The translations under genes were made by a program, and so were the position numbers. From contig NZ_JAHKRT010000008.1 in assembly GCF_018863195.1 (NCBI RefSeq), forward strand, positions 143,730 to 207,729: 64,000 bases of DNA, given 5' to 3'. The notes beneath the pieces are model-generated. The model did not search any database. It worked only from the letters and a program-made list of their open reading frames with translations, and was not told the DNA's origin. The stretch's first letter is position 1; every line of letters begins with the position of its first letter. The DNA comes from Sphingomonas quercus. Lineage in GTDB: Bacteria; Pseudomonadota; Alphaproteobacteria; Sphingomonadales; Sphingomonadaceae. Positions 7,794-16,729 of the stretch are shown one piece after another.

Positions 7794-9122
7794 TTGACCC
7801 AGTTTTCCGAGCTCGGCCTCGCCGCGCCGCTCGTGCGCGCCCTCGATGCCGCCGGTTACACCAAGCCCACGCCGATTCAGCTCCAGGCGATCCCGCCGGT
7901 GCTGGAGGGCCGCGACCTGTGCGGTATCGCGCAGACCGGCACCGGCAAGACCGCGGCGTTCGCGCTGCCCATCCTCCATTATCTGAGCGAGAATAACCGC
8001 CCCCGTCCGGTGACCGGCTGCCGCGTGCTGGTGCTGTCGCCGACGCGCGAGCTGGCCAGCCAGATCGCCGACAGCTTCCGCAAATATGGCCAGCATCTCC
8101 GCCTGTCGGTGGCGACGGTGTTCGGCGGCGTGCCGATCGGCCGCCAGGTGCGCCAGCTGCAGGGCGGCGTCGACGTGCTCGTCGCGACGCCGGGCCGGCT
8201 GCTCGATCTCATCGACCAGCGCGCGCTGTCGCTGTCCAAGGTCGAGGTGCTGGTGCTCGACGAGGCCGACCAGATGCTCGACCTCGGCTTCATCCATTCC
8301 TTGAAGCGCATCGTCACCCTGCTGCCGAAGCAGCGCCAGACGTTGTTCTTCTCGGCGACGATGCCGCGCGCCATCGCCGAGCTGGGGGACCGTTTCCTCA
8401 GCGATCCGGTGAAGGTGTCGGTGGCGCCGGTCGCATCCACCGCCGAGCGGGTGGAGCAGTTCGTCACCTTCATCAACCAGGCCGAGAAGCAGGCGCTGCT
8501 CACCCTCAAGCTCCGTGAGGCGGAGATCGACCGTGCGCTGGTCTTCACCCGCACCAAGCATGGCGCCGACCGGGTAGTGAAGCACCTTGCCGCCGCCGGC
8601 GTGCGTGCCGAGGCGATCCACGGCAACAAGAGCCAGCCGCAGCGCGAGCGCACGCTGGCCGCCTTCCGCTCCGGTGAGATCAACGTGCTGGTGGCGACGG
8701 ACATCGCCGCGCGCGGCATCGACGTGCCGGGCGTCAGCCACGTGTTCAACTTCGAGATCCCGGACGTGCCGGAGCAATATGTCCACCGCATCGGCCGCAC
8801 CGCGCGCGCCGGCAAGGCGGGCATCGCGCTGGCCTTTGTCGATCAGGCGGAGCGCAACAACATCCGCGACATCGAGCGGCTGACCAAGGTCAAGTTGCAG
8901 CCTGTGGCGATCCCGGAGAATTTCCTCGCCGAGGCGGCGCGTCTGCCGCGTCCGTCCGCCCAGCAGGCCAGGCCGACCGCGCAGCGCCGCCACGACGATG
9001 CCCGCAAGGCCGGCGGCCCGGCGGGTGCGCCTGGCGACAAGCCGAAGCGGCGTTTCCCGCAGCGCCGTCGCGGCCCGGGAGTGGGCACGCACAAGGGCGC
9101 GGTGCGGAAAACCGGCGCCTGA
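7794..9122 (+). CDS. rhlE: DEAD-box ATP-dependent RNA helicase, RhlE-like
   Basis: This 442-residue RNA helicase has a Q motif (TPIQLQAIP), Walker A AQTGTGKT (46-53), the DEAD box (VLDEADQML), SAT, and the C-terminal HRIGRTARAG motif VI. A basic, low-complexity tail follows (about 375-442; RRFPQRRRG), as in RhlE-type enzymes that act on ribosome assembly and RNA decay. Translation appears to start at TTG 7794 because the ATG at 7779 is followed directly by a stop. A weak start behind a folded leader suggests post-transcriptional control. Confidence 0.93.
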   Translation: MTQFSELGLAAPLVRALDAAGYTKPTPIQLQAIPPVLEGRDLCGIAQTGTGKTAAFALPILHYLSENNRPRPVTGCRVLVLSPTRELASQIADSFRKYGQHLRLSVATVFGGVPIGRQVRQLQGGVDVLVATPGRLLDLIDQRALSLSKVEVLVLDEADQMLDLGFIHSLKRIVTLLPKQRQTLFFSATMPRAIAELGDRFLSDPVKVSVAPVASTAERVEQFVTFINQAEKQALLTLKLREAEIDRALVFTRTKHGADRVVKHLAAAGVRAEAIHGNKSQPQRERTLAAFRSGEINVLVATDIAARGIDVPGVSHVFNFEIPDVPEQYVHRIGRTARAGKAGIALAFVDQAERNNIRDIERLTKVKLQPVAIPENFLAEAARLPRPSAQQARPTAQRRHDDARKAGGPAGAPGDKPKRRFPQRRRGPGVGTHKGAVRKTGA

Positions 9123-9130
9123 TAAGGGAG

Positions 9131-9160
9131 GGGGCCGCTCGATCCATCGGGCGGCCCTCG
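9131..9160 (+). terminator. Hairpin after rhlE
   Basis: GGGCCGC (9133-9139) pairs with GCGGCCC (9152-9158), extended outward by G-U and G-C pairs, with a 12-base loop. It begins 8 bases after the rhlE stop. There is no T-run, so it is a terminator candidate or mRNA-end stabiliser rather than a textbook intrinsic terminator. Confidence 0.5.
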
Positions 9161-9180
9161 CCACACTGCCCCTATATCCC

Positions 9181-9206
9181 GTCACCCCGAAGGGGTTCGG
9201 CATGAC
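9181..9206. repeat. Palindromic intergenic repeat between rhlE and dedA
   Basis: GTCA-cc-CCGAA-gggg-TTCGG-ca-TGAC can fold into an interrupted stem, and ACCCC-gaa-GGGGT is an alternative. The 'gtcacccc...ggcatgac' edges match those of the elements at 1945-2056 and resemble 9944-9982. It sits between the convergent ends of rhlE and the dedA-family gene. Confidence 0.45.
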
Positions 9207-9228
9207 GCTCGTAGCGGGGGCGTGAAAG

Positions 9229-9876
9229 CTAATCCGCCACCCGCTCCTTGCGGTGGCGCCGGACCTTGTGCTGGATGATCCAGCCGAGCCCGACCAGGAT
9301 CGCGACGACGATGATCGCGTCGAGGCGATGGAACCATGCCGATATGCGCGGGTCGCTGTTCCAGCGCTCGCCGAGCTTCATGCCGATCCACGCCAGCACC
9401 CAGCAGAACGGCCAGGAGCCGAGGAAGGTGTAGAGGTGGAACTTCGTCAGGTTCATCCGCGCCATGCCGGCGGGGAAGGCGATGAAGGAGCGCACCACCG
9501 GCAGCATCCGGCACACCAGCACGGCAAGGCTGCCCCAACGCGCGAAGAAGCGCTCCGCCTTGTCGAGATCGTCCGTGTTCATGAACACGTAGCGGCCGAA
9601 CCGCTCGACCGCCGGGCGCCCGCCCAGCCGGCCCAGCTCATAGGCCGGGATCGAGCCGATGTTGCAGCCGAACGCGCCCGCCGTCGCCACCCAGAACAGG
9701 GCGAGCTGCCCGGTCGAGACGAGATAGCCGCCGAACGGCATGATGATCTCGGACGGCAACGGCACGCACGCGCTCTCGATCGCCATGAGCAACGCGATGC
9801 CGGTATAGCCGCCCCACGAGATTACGGCGACGATCCAGCCCGCCATCCAGGCGATGATGTCAGTGATGATGTGCAT
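9229..9876 (-). CDS. DedA family (VTT domain) membrane protein
   Basis: This is a 215-residue integral membrane protein of the DedA/SNARE-associated family, implicated in undecaprenyl-phosphate or lipid recycling across the inner membrane. The conserved family signature is visible as ESACVPLPSEIIMPFGGYL and again around FFARWGSLAVLVCRMLPVVR (the R-rich re-entrant loop). I placed the start at ATG 9876 (MHIITDI); the open frame extends 26 codons further upstream, but that part is not hydrophobic or family-like. Confidence 0.9.
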   Translation of the reverse strand: MHIITDIIAWMAGWIVAVISWGGYTGIALLMAIESACVPLPSEIIMPFGGYLVSTGQLALFWVATAGAFGCNIGSIPAYELGRLGGRPAVERFGRYVFMNTDDLDKAERFFARWGSLAVLVCRMLPVVRSFIAFPAGMARMNLTKFHLYTFLGSWPFCWVLAWIGMKLGERWNSDPRISAWFHRLDAIIVVAILVGLGWIIQHKVRRHRKERVAD

Positions 9877-9943
9877 AGCCGGCCGGCCCATGGCGGGGCG
9901 GGAGCCGCTTGTCGATAGGGATTGAGGCCCGGCGGGCCCCGCA

Positions 9944-9982
9944 CCCGTCGTCACCCTGAAGCAGGTCCAGGGCGACGACGGG
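9944..9982 (-). terminator. Long hairpin downstream of the alcohol dehydrogenase gene
   Basis: CCCGTCGTC (9944-9952), A, CCCTG (9954-9958), a 9-base loop, CAGGG (9968-9972), C, GACGACGGG (9974-9982) make a 14-pair stem with one mismatch. It starts 22 bases after the stop of the minus-strand alcohol dehydrogenase and so may terminate it. Its inner part ('ccctgaa...cagggcga') matches the repeat at 1955-1976, so it also fits the dispersed palindrome family. Confidence 0.55.
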
Positions 9983-10004
9983 CGCCACGGAATGGGGCGC
10001 TACG

Positions 10005-11057
10005 TCAGTCCAGCGTCGCCATGTCGATGACGAACCGGTATTTCACGTCGCTCTTGAGCATGCGGGCATAGGCCTGCTCGATCTCCGGCATGGCGATCAT
10101 CTCGATGTCCGCCGTGATGCCGTGCTCGGCGCAGAAATCGAGCATCTCCTGCGTTTCGGCGATGCCGCCGATCAGCGAGCCCGCGATCGAGCGGCGGCCG
10201 AAGATCAGGTTCACCACGGAGGGCGAGGGATGGGCATGCTCGGGCACCCCGACCAGCGTCAGCGTGCCGTCGCGCTTGAGCAGGGCGGTGAACGCGTCCA
10301 GATCGTGGCTGGCGGCGACGGTGTTGACGATCAGGTCGAAGCTGCGCGCATGGGCCGCCATCTGCTCGGCGTCGCGGGAGATGACGACTTCGTCGGCGCC
10401 AAGGTCGAGCGCGTCCTGCCGCTTGGATTCGGACGTGGTGAAGGCGACGACATGGGCGCCGAGCGCGTGGGCGAGCTTGATGCCCATATGGCCGAGCCCG
10501 CCAATGCCGACGATGCCGACCTTCTTGCCCGGGCCCGCGCCCCAGTGGCGCAGCGGCGACCAGGTGGTGATGCCGGCGCACAGCAGCGGGGCGGTGGCGG
10601 CGAGCTGGTCGGCGCCGTGGCGGATGTTGAGCACGAACTCCTCGCGCACCACGATCGCGTCGGAATAGCCGCCGAAGGTGATCTCGCCAGTGATCTTGTC
10701 CTCGCCATTATAGGTGCCGACGAAGCCATTCTCGCAATATTGCTCAAGGTCGTGATCGCACGCATCGCAATGCTGGCAGCTGTCGACCAGGCAGCCGACG
10801 CCGACCGTGTCGCCGGCCTTGAACCGCGTGACCTGCGCGCCGACCTCGGTCACTTCGCCGATGATCTCGTGGCCGGGGATGCACGGATAGACAGTGTTGC
10901 CCCATTCGCCCCGCACCTGATGCAGGTCCGAATGGCAGACCCCGCAATAGCGGATGGCGATGCGGACGTCGTTGGGCCGGAGATCCCGGCGCTCGAAGGA
11001 GAAGGGGGCGAGCGGCGTCTCGCTGGACTGCGCGGCATAGCCTCGGGCTGCTGGCAT
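10005..11057 (-). CDS. Zinc-dependent NAD(P) alcohol dehydrogenase (YahK/CAD-like)
   Basis: This 350-residue medium-chain dehydrogenase has the catalytic zinc site (GVCHSD, C41; GHE further on), a structural zinc site with four cysteines (CQHCDACDHDLEQYC) and the Rossmann motif GIGGLGHMG. The overall pattern is that of the cinnamyl-alcohol/YahK group, which reduces a broad range of aldehydes with NADPH. Cofactor and substrate cannot be read from sequence alone. It stands alone, with a hairpin on each side. Confidence 0.9.
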   Translation of the reverse strand: MPAARGYAAQSSETPLAPFSFERRDLRPNDVRIAIRYCGVCHSDLHQVRGEWGNTVYPCIPGHEIIGEVTEVGAQVTRFKAGDTVGVGCLVDSCQHCDACDHDLEQYCENGFVGTYNGEDKITGEITFGGYSDAIVVREEFVLNIRHGADQLAATAPLLCAGITTWSPLRHWGAGPGKKVGIVGIGGLGHMGIKLAHALGAHVVAFTTSESKRQDALDLGADEVVISRDAEQMAAHARSFDLIVNTVAASHDLDAFTALLKRDGTLTLVGVPEHAHPSPSVVNLIFGRRSIAGSLIGGIAETQEMLDFCAEHGITADIEMIAMPEIEQAYARMLKSDVKYRFVIDMATLD

Positions 11058-11120
11058 GGGGGAACTCCCGTCACGAATTGGGCCGGCCCGCGGACGTCGC
11101 GAACCGGCCGGGATGTAGGA

Positions 11121-11153
11121 CCGCCCCTCGCGCCCGCAACGGGGGAGGGGCGG
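11121..11153 (-). terminator. Hairpin downstream of hslU
   Basis: CCGCCCCTC (11121-11129) and GAGGGGCGG (11145-11153) form a perfect 9-pair GC stem with a 15-base loop, beginning 5 bases after the hslU stop (11158). On the minus strand no T-run follows, so termination is likely but not textbook. Confidence 0.55.
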
Positions 11154-11157
11154 GTTT

Positions 11158-12462
11158 TCAGAGCACGAACTTCGACAAATCCGTATTCCGGGCGATCGCC
11201 TTCAGCTGCTGGTCGACATAGGGCGCGTCCACCACCAGCGTCGTGCCGCCGCGCTCCTCCGCCTCGAAGCTCACCTCTTCGAGCAGCTTCTCCATCACCG
11301 TCTGCAGCCGCCGCGCGCCGATATTCTCGACAGAGGCGTTCACCTCGGCGGCGATGCGGGCGAGGGCGGCGATGCCCTCGTCGGTGAATTCCAGCGACAC
11401 GCCCTCGGTGCCGAGCAGCGCGCGATATTGCTCGGTCAGGCTGGCGCGGGTCGCCGACAGGATGCGCACGAAATCCGCCTCGGTCAGCGCCTTCAGCTCG
11501 ACGCGGATCGGCAGGCGGCCCTGCAACTCCGGCAGCAGGTCGGACGGCTTGGCGACATGGAAGGCGCCGGACGCGATGAACAGGATATGGTCGGTCTTCA
11601 TCGGCCCATATTTGGTGGCGACGGTGGTGCCTTCGATCAGCGGCAGCAGATCGCGCTGCACACCCTCGCGGGAGACCGAGCCGCCGCGCACGTCGCTGAC
11701 CGCGATCTTGTCGATCTCGTCGAGGAAGACGATGCCGTTCGCCTCGGCGTCGGCCAACGCCGCGCGGGACACCTCGTCCTGATCGAGGCGCTTGTCGGCC
11801 TCCTCCTCGACCAGCTTGGCCCAGGCAGCCTTGACGGTGAGCTTGCGGCGCTTGGTCGGCTTCTGCCCGCCGAACGCCTTGCCCATCATCTCGGAGAGGT
11901 TGATCATGCCGACCTGGCCGCCCATGCCGGGAATCTCGAAGGGGGTGTTGGGCACCTCTTCCACCTCCAGCTCGATCTCGGTGTCGTCGAGCTGGCCGTC
12001 CTCGAAGCGCTGGCGGAAGGCCAGGCGGGTCGCCTCCGAGGCATCCTTGCCGACCAGCGCATCGAGCAGCCGCTTGCGCGCGGCCTCCTCGGCCTTGTCC
12101 TTGACGGCGAGGCGGCGGCGTTCCTTCTCCAGCCGGATCGCCTCCTCGACTAGGTCGCGGGCGATCTGCTCCACGTCGCGGCCGACATAGCCGACCTCGG
12201 TGAACTTGGTCGCCTCCACCTTCACGAAGGGCGCGTCGGCGAGCTTGGCGAGGCGGCGGCTGATCTCCGTCTTGCCGCAGCCGGTCGGCCCGATCATCAG
12301 GATGTTCTTGGGCGTCACCTCGTCGCGCAGCGATTCCGGCAGCTGTTGCCGCCGCCAGCGGTTGCGCAGCGCCACCGCGACGGCGCGCTTGGCGTCGTCC
12401 TGCCCGATGATGTGCGCGTCCAGCGCGGCCACGATGGCCTTGGGGGTAAGAGCGTCGTTCAT
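11158..12462 (-). CDS. hslU: ATP-dependent protease ATPase subunit HslU (ClpY)
   Basis: HslU is the AAA+ unfoldase that feeds substrates to the HslV peptidase in the cytosol. Walker A is GPTGCGKT (58-65), Walker B is [11 protein letters not shown], and the family-specific pore loop region (VGYVGRDV) and I-domain between them are present. At 434 residues it is a normal length. It follows hslV on the same strand after 129 bases with only a tight CCCGAAC-ag-GTTCGGG palindrome in the gap. Confidence 0.97.
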   Translation of the reverse strand: MNDALTPKAIVAALDAHIIGQDDAKRAVAVALRNRWRRQQLPESLRDEVTPKNILMIGPTGCGKTEISRRLAKLADAPFVKVEATKFTEVGYVGRDVEQIARDLVEEAIRLEKERRRLAVKDKAEEAARKRLLDALVGKDASEATRLAFRQRFEDGQLDDTEIELEVEEVPNTPFEIPGMGGQVGMINLSEMMGKAFGGQKPTKRRKLTVKAAWAKLVEEEADKRLDQDEVSRAALADAEANGIVFLDEIDKIAVSDVRGGSVSREGVQRDLLPLIEGTTVATKYGPMKTDHILFIASGAFHVAKPSDLLPELQGRLPIRVELKALTEADFVRILSATRASLTEQYRALLGTEGVSLEFTDEGIAALARIAAEVNASVENIGARRLQTVMEKLLEEVSFEAEERGGTTLVVDAPYVDQQLKAIARNTDLSKFVL

Positions 12463-12591
12463 CTGATCTGGGTTTCCGTCATGGATTGATTTTCGGGCCC
12501 GCCTCCCTGAACCTGTTCCGCCATCCGCTCGGCCGCGAGCACCGGCGCCGGCGGCGAAGTGGTCCCGAACAGGTTCGGGCGAGGGCGGGGG

Positions 12592-13149
12592 TCAGCGCGC
12601 GCTGTCCAGCGTCTCGATAGTCAGGCGGTCGTTGGTGTAGACGCAGACCTCGGCGGCGATGGCCATCGCCTTCCGGCAGATCGTCTCGGCATCCGCCTCA
12701 TAGTCGAGCAGGGCGCGGGCGGCCGAGAGCGCGTAGTTGCCGCCCGATCCGATCGCCGCCACGCCGGCCTCAGGCTCCAGCACGTCGCCATTGCCGGTGA
12801 GGATCAGCGTGACCTCCTTGTCGGCGACGATCATCATCGCCTCCAGGTTGCGCAGATACTTGTCCGTCCGCCAGTCCTTGGCGAGCTCCACCGCCGCGCG
12901 CAGCAGCTGGCCCGGATGCTGCTCCAGCTTGCGCTCCAGCCGCTCGAACAGGGTGAAGGCGTCGGCGGTGGCGCCGGCGAAGCCGCCGATCACCTGCCCG
13001 TCCGCACCCAGCCGGCGCACCTTGCGCGCATTGGGCTTCATCACCGTATTGCCCATTGATACCTGGCCGTCGCCGACGACCACCACCTTGCCGCCCCGGC
13101 GGACGGACAGGATCGTCGTGCCGTGCCAGCCGATCTTGTCTTCGCTCAT
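12592..13149 (-). CDS. hslV: ATP-dependent protease proteolytic subunit HslV (ClpQ)
   Basis: HslV is the threonine peptidase of the HslUV complex. The mature N-terminal catalytic threonine is T11, in [12 protein letters not shown], so the primary product carries a 10-residue leader ([10 protein letters not shown]) that must be removed. In E. coli only the methionine precedes the catalytic threonine. Such leaders are usual in alphaproteobacteria. The frame continues to 13212, but ATG 13149 fits the family. A CCCATAT heat-shock -10 element lies 36 bases upstream. Confidence 0.95.
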   Translation of the reverse strand: MSEDKIGWHGTTILSVRRGGKVVVVGDGQVSMGNTVMKPNARKVRRLGADGQVIGGFAGATADAFTLFERLERKLEQHPGQLLRAAVELAKDWRTDKYLRNLEAMMIVADKEVTLILTGNGDVLEPEAGVAAIGSGGNYALSAARALLDYEADAETICRKAMAIAAEVCVYTNDRLTIETLDSAR

Positions 13150-13184
13150 TCTGATCCCGCTCTGTTTTCGTTCACTTGGGGCGG

Positions 13185-13191
13185 ATATGGG
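13185..13191 (-). promoter_or_regulatory. Possible sigma-32 type -10 element upstream of hslV
   Basis: On the minus strand CCCATAT lies 36 bases before the hslV ATG, matching the -10 half of RpoH (heat-shock) promoters. HslUV is heat-induced in many bacteria. No good CTTGAAA-like -35 is seen at the right spacing, so this is a weak call. Confidence 0.25.
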
Positions 13192-13212
13192 AAGGCAATT
13201 CCGCCGCCGCAA

Positions 13213-13551
13213 TCAGTGGCCGCGCCCGACGAACAGGAACGCCGCCGCTCCGGCGATGCACGCCGCAGCACCGAGATAGCGCCAGCTCAGCGGCTCCTTC
13301 AGCACGAGGACGGCGAACACCGCGAACACCGCCAGCGTCACGCATTCCTGCATGATCTTGAGCTGGCCGCCGGAAAAGCCGTGGGCGTAGCCGATGCGAT
13401 TGGCCGGCACCGCGAGGCAATATTCGATGAAGGCGATGCCCCAGCTCGCCAGGATCACCACCGGCAGCCGCGCGTCGGGGAATTTGAGATGCCCGTACCA
13501 CGCCAGCGTCATGAACAGGTTGGAGCAGATGAGCAGGATCAATGTCGTCAT
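13213..13551 (-). CDS. DMT/DUF486 family small membrane protein
   Basis: This 112-residue protein has four predicted membrane segments and the DUF486 pattern (SNLFMTLAWYGHLK near the start, IEYCLAVPANRIGY in the middle, GGQLKIMQE before helix three). The family is placed in the drug/metabolite transporter superfamily, but no substrate is established. It lies 63 bases upstream of hslV on the same strand, so some read-through is possible. Confidence 0.85.
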   Translation of the reverse strand: MTTLILLICSNLFMTLAWYGHLKFPDARLPVVILASWGIAFIEYCLAVPANRIGYAHGFSGGQLKIMQECVTLAVFAVFAVLVLKEPLSWRYLGAAACIAGAAAFLFVGRGH

Positions 13552-13599
13552 GACGCCGCATCTAGCGCCTCGCCGCGCGTACGACTATGAGCGCGTGCC

Positions 13600-13905
13600 A
13601 TGACCGACACGACCAACGACACGCCCCCCGATCGCCTCTCCGTCAACCCGCGCAGCCCGCATTTCGGCGGCGAGCTGCTGCGCCGCGGCATCGGCATCAG
13701 GCTTAACGGGCAGGAGAAGCGCGGCGTCGAGGAATATTGCGTGTCCGAAGGCTGGATCCGCGTTGCCGCCGGCCGCTCGCTGGATCGCAAGGGCAATCCG
13801 ATGACGATCCGCCTCAACGGCACGGTCGAGCCCTATTTCGAAGACACCGCCAAGGGCGACGCCGACGCCGACGCTGCCGCCACCGACACGCCCGCCGCGG
13901 ACTGA
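13600..13905 (+). CDS. DUF3297 family protein
   Basis: This is a 101-residue soluble protein of the DUF3297 family, recognisable by DRLSVNPRSPHF at residues 11-22 and by GIGIRLNGQEK and EYCVSEGWIRV in the middle. The C-terminal 17 residues are an Asp/Ala-rich low-complexity tail. Its function is unknown. It starts 48 bases from the divergent DUF486 gene, so the two probably share a promoter region. Confidence 0.85.
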   Translation: MTDTTNDTPPDRLSVNPRSPHFGGELLRRGIGIRLNGQEKRGVEEYCVSEGWIRVAAGRSLDRKGNPMTIRLNGTVEPYFEDTAKGDADADAAATDTPAAD

Positions 13906-14020
13906 AGGGCGGCCGCGCCGCCAGATCCGGCATGGCAGCGTTTGCTGGCGAGGCGCGCCTTCCCTCGTTTCGCCGGGGCGCGAGCGCTTGACGGCCGGGC
14001 GTTTCCCGTTCACGTCCGGG

Positions 14021-14036
14021 CGGCCCGGTCGGGCCG
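14021..14036 (+). terminator. Short GC hairpin between the DUF3297 and PEPxxWA genes
   Basis: CGGCCC-ggtc-GGGCCG is a perfect 6-pair stem with a 4-base loop, 28 bases before the next start codon. It could end the DUF3297 transcript or sit in the leader of the next gene. There is no T-run. Confidence 0.35.
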
Positions 14037-14063
14037 ATGCGTGTTGTGGGGGCACCTTACGTC

Positions 14064-14801
14064 ATGAAGATCCTTGCCAGGACAGCCGCGGCTGCCCTCG
14101 CCACCCTTGTCGCGGCCGGTAGCGCGGATGCCGCCATCGTCACCTCCGTCGAGGCGGCTGGCGCGCAGCACAGCACCCGCGCGCTGACCTATGGCGGCGA
14201 AAACGGTCTGGACGGTCTGTCGGCCAGCTATCACTCGGCCACTGATCTTCAGTTCGGCGCGTTCGTGTCGGCTGCTGCCGGCGATTTCTACGCCGACCCG
14301 GCCAATGGCGCGGGCGGGGCGGGCGGCACCGGCAATTATCTGAGCGCCTCGTCGTTCGGCACGGTGCTCGATTTCGTCGACAGCACCGTCAACTTTTTCG
14401 GCCTGTGGGTGTCGACGATCGACACCGGCAACACCGTCACCTTCTTCAAGGGCGGCAATCAGGTCGCGGAATACAACCTCGCCGATCTGTTCGCCGATCA
14501 CGTCGCCGAGGCGAGCGCCTATCTCGGCAATCCCAACGCGCCGTTCGCCGGGGAAGCGCCGGGCGAGGCGTTCGCCTTCTTCAACTTCCAGTCGGATCAG
14601 GTGTTCGACCGGATCTGGCTGACCCAGAACGGCATTGGCGGCTTTGAGGTGGATAATCTCACCCTCGGCTATATCGCGCGCCAGCAGGCGGGCGCGGCGC
14701 TGGCCATGCCGGAGCCGGCTAGCTGGGCGATGATGCTGGTCGGCTTCGGCGCCGCCGGCCTTGGCCTGCGCCGCCGCCGGGGCGTGCCCACCATCGCTTG
14801 A
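14064..14801 (+). CDS. PEPxxWA-CTERM sorting domain-containing exported protein
   Basis: This 245-residue secreted protein has a Sec signal peptide at residues 1-24 (KILARTAAAALATLVAAGSADA). It ends with the sorting signal MPEPASWAMMLVGFGAAG, a hydrophobic helix and RRRR, the PEPxxWA variant that is abundant in sphingomonads and processed by an exosortase. The body is rich in Gly, Ala, Asn and Asp and resembles the beta-rich extracellular proteins of this group; no enzymatic motif is seen. No exosortase gene lies in the window. Confidence 0.9.
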   Translation: MKILARTAAAALATLVAAGSADAAIVTSVEAAGAQHSTRALTYGGENGLDGLSASYHSATDLQFGAFVSAAAGDFYADPANGAGGAGGTGNYLSASSFGTVLDFVDSTVNFFGLWVSTIDTGNTVTFFKGGNQVAEYNLADLFADHVAEASAYLGNPNAPFAGEAPGEAFAFFNFQSDQVFDRIWLTQNGIGGFEVDNLTLGYIARQQAGAALAMPEPASWAMMLVGFGAAGLGLRRRRGVPTIA

Positions 14802-14841
14802 GGGATTGCCGCGGCGCGGCGGCGCGCTATCGTCCGCGGCC

Positions 14842-16095
14842 ATGATGTTTTCCCGCCGCGCATTCGTCCGGGCCGCCGCCGCGCTCCCGATCCTGGCCAC
14901 CCCGGGGCTGCTGCGCGCCGCCGAGCCGGACCTGTCAACGCTGCGGCCGATGACCGGCGACGTCGTGCCGATCGGCCCGGACGAGCGGGCCCGCCGGCTC
15001 GCCCGCGCGCAACAGCTGATGCGCGTCCAAGGTCTCGCCGCGGTGCTGATCGAGCCCGGCTCGTCGCTGGTCTACTTCACCGGCATACGCTGGGGCCGCA
15101 GCGAGCGGGCGATGCTGGCGGTACTGCCGGTGGAGGGGCAGCCCTGCATCGTCTCGCCTTTCTTCGAAGAGCCGCGCATGCGCGAGACGCTCGCCGTGCC
15201 GGCCGAGGTGCGCGTGTGGCAGGAAGACGAGGATCCGCTCGGCGTCGTCGGGGGCTTCCTCAGGGACCGCAAGCTCGCCGGCCGCCCGGTCGGCATCGAG
15301 GAGACGACGCGCTTCTTCATCCCCGACGCCCTGGCGCGGGCATTGCCTGCGGCGAAGCTGGTCTCCGCCGATCCGGTGGTGCGTGGTTGCCGGATGATCA
15401 AGACGCCGGCCGAGATCGCGCTGATGCAGAAGGCGACGGACGTCACCATCGCCGCCTACCGCTTCACCTGGGAGCGTGTGGAGATCGGCATGAGCCAATC
15501 CGATATCGGCGCGCTGATGACCGCCGCCACCCGCCGGCTCGGGGGCGTGCCGGGCTTCTCGATGGCCCTGGTCGGCGAGTCAGCCGCCTATCCGCACGGC
15601 ACCAAGACGCCGGCGACGATGAGCCGGGACGCATTGCTGCTGATGGATTGCGGCTGCACGGTGCAGGATTACCAGTCCGACGTGTCGCGCACCTTCGTGA
15701 AGGGCAGCCCCTCCGCCGAAATCCGTAAGGTGTGGGATCAGGTGCGTCAGGGCCAGCAGATCGCATTCGCCGCGGCGAAGCTGGGCGTGGCAGCGGGCAG
15801 CGTCGACGATGCGGTGCGCGCGCAATATGAGCGCTGGGGCTATGGGCCGCGCTACAAGCTGCCCGGCCTCTCCCACCGTACCGGCCACGGCATCGGCCTT
15901 GACGGGCACGAGCCGGTCAACCTCGTCCATGGCGAGGCCACGCGGCTGGCGCCGGGCATGTGCTTTTCCAACGAGCCCGGCCTTTATCTGCCCGGCAAGT
16001 TCGGCGTGCGGCTGGAGGACTGCTTCTACATGACCGACGCCGGTCCGAAATGGTTCAGCGAACCGCCGCGCTCGATCGAGGCGCCGCTCGGCTGA
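14842..16095 (+). CDS. Tat-exported M24 family metallopeptidase (Xaa-Pro aminopeptidase-like)
   Basis: This 417-residue protein begins with a twin-arginine signal (SRRAFVRAAAALPILATPG), so it is probably exported folded to the periplasm. It then has the creatinase-like N-domain and the pita-bread M24 domain. All five metal ligands are visible in order: Asp in LMDCG, Asp in SDVSRTF, His in HRTGHGIGLDGH, Glu in FSNEPGLY and Glu in VRLEDC. It should cleave N-terminal residues before proline or related substrates. It starts 40 bases after the PEPxxWA gene. Confidence 0.92.
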   Translation: MMFSRRAFVRAAAALPILATPGLLRAAEPDLSTLRPMTGDVVPIGPDERARRLARAQQLMRVQGLAAVLIEPGSSLVYFTGIRWGRSERAMLAVLPVEGQPCIVSPFFEEPRMRETLAVPAEVRVWQEDEDPLGVVGGFLRDRKLAGRPVGIEETTRFFIPDALARALPAAKLVSADPVVRGCRMIKTPAEIALMQKATDVTIAAYRFTWERVEIGMSQSDIGALMTAATRRLGGVPGFSMALVGESAAYPHGTKTPATMSRDALLLMDCGCTVQDYQSDVSRTFVKGSPSAEIRKVWDQVRQGQQIAFAAAKLGVAAGSVDDAVRAQYERWGYGPRYKLPGLSHRTGHGIGLDGHEPVNLVHGEATRLAPGMCFSNEPGLYLPGKFGVRLEDCFYMTDAGPKWFSEPPRSIEAPLG

Positions 16096-16267
16096 GGCGC
16101 GCCGGCACCCGGACCGCGATAGAGTGGCGGGGCGGGTGAGGGCGGGCGTGTCCGGCTGATGGCCAAAGCGCGGCAGGACGCCAGCGCCTCGGGCCGCCCT
16201 GCTTGCCGTCGACGTGTCGGCAAAGTGTCATTGCAGCGGGCCGCCCGCTGTGAGAAATTGCCTCCCA

Positions 16268-16570
16268 ATGGAGGGCATCGTGGTCACATCGACACGACAT
16301 CGCGGCCGTTGGCCGAACTGGCACCATCTCATGTGGGGCGGCCTCGCGCTGGCGTTGGTGAGCCCGCTGGTCGCCATGCAGTTCACGCCGGAAGTCAATT
16401 GGGGCTTGGTCGATTTCCTGGCTGCCGCCCTGATTCTCGGCGGCGGCGGCGTCGCGGCCGAACTGGCGATGCGCTTCGGCCGGAGCGGGGCGGCGCGCGT
16501 GGGCGTGATATCCTCGGCGGTGATCGTCGGCGCGCTGATATGGGCGCAGCTGGCTGTTCGGATCATCTAG
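16268..16570 (+). CDS. Small hypothetical membrane protein
   Basis: A 100-residue frame starts at ATG 16268. It has three hydrophobic stretches (WGGLALALVSPLVAM, LVDFLAAALILGGGGVAAEL, VGVISSAVIVGALIWAQLAV), consistent with a three-helix inner-membrane protein. I do not recognise a family. A later ATG (MWGGLAL, at 16331) would remove the charged N-terminus. Its codon use fits real coding sequence, but there is no context for function. Confidence 0.6.
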   Translation: MEGIVVTSTRHRGRWPNWHHLMWGGLALALVSPLVAMQFTPEVNWGLVDFLAAALILGGGGVAAELAMRFGRSGAARVGVISSAVIVGALIWAQLAVRII

Positions 16571-16692
16571 TCCGCCGCGGCCGCTCTGCCGCCGGACCTC
16601 GGCAGACGATGGAAAAGCTGCCGACGAATCGTCGTACCGCACAGGATGGGCGTCGACGAAACCGCTGCCGTGCATTTTTGCGCGGATCATGC

Positions 16693-16723
16693 AGCCACCT
16701 GGGGGTCAGGCGAAAGGGTGGCT
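16693..16723 (-). terminator. Hairpin downstream of tRNA-Pro
   Basis: AGCCACC (16693-16699) and GGTGGCT (16717-16723) form a perfect 7-pair stem that begins 6 bases after the tRNA 3' CCA on the minus strand. It is probably a transcription terminator or 3' processing structure for the tRNA precursor. Confidence 0.45.
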
Positions 16724-16729
16724 AAGTGA

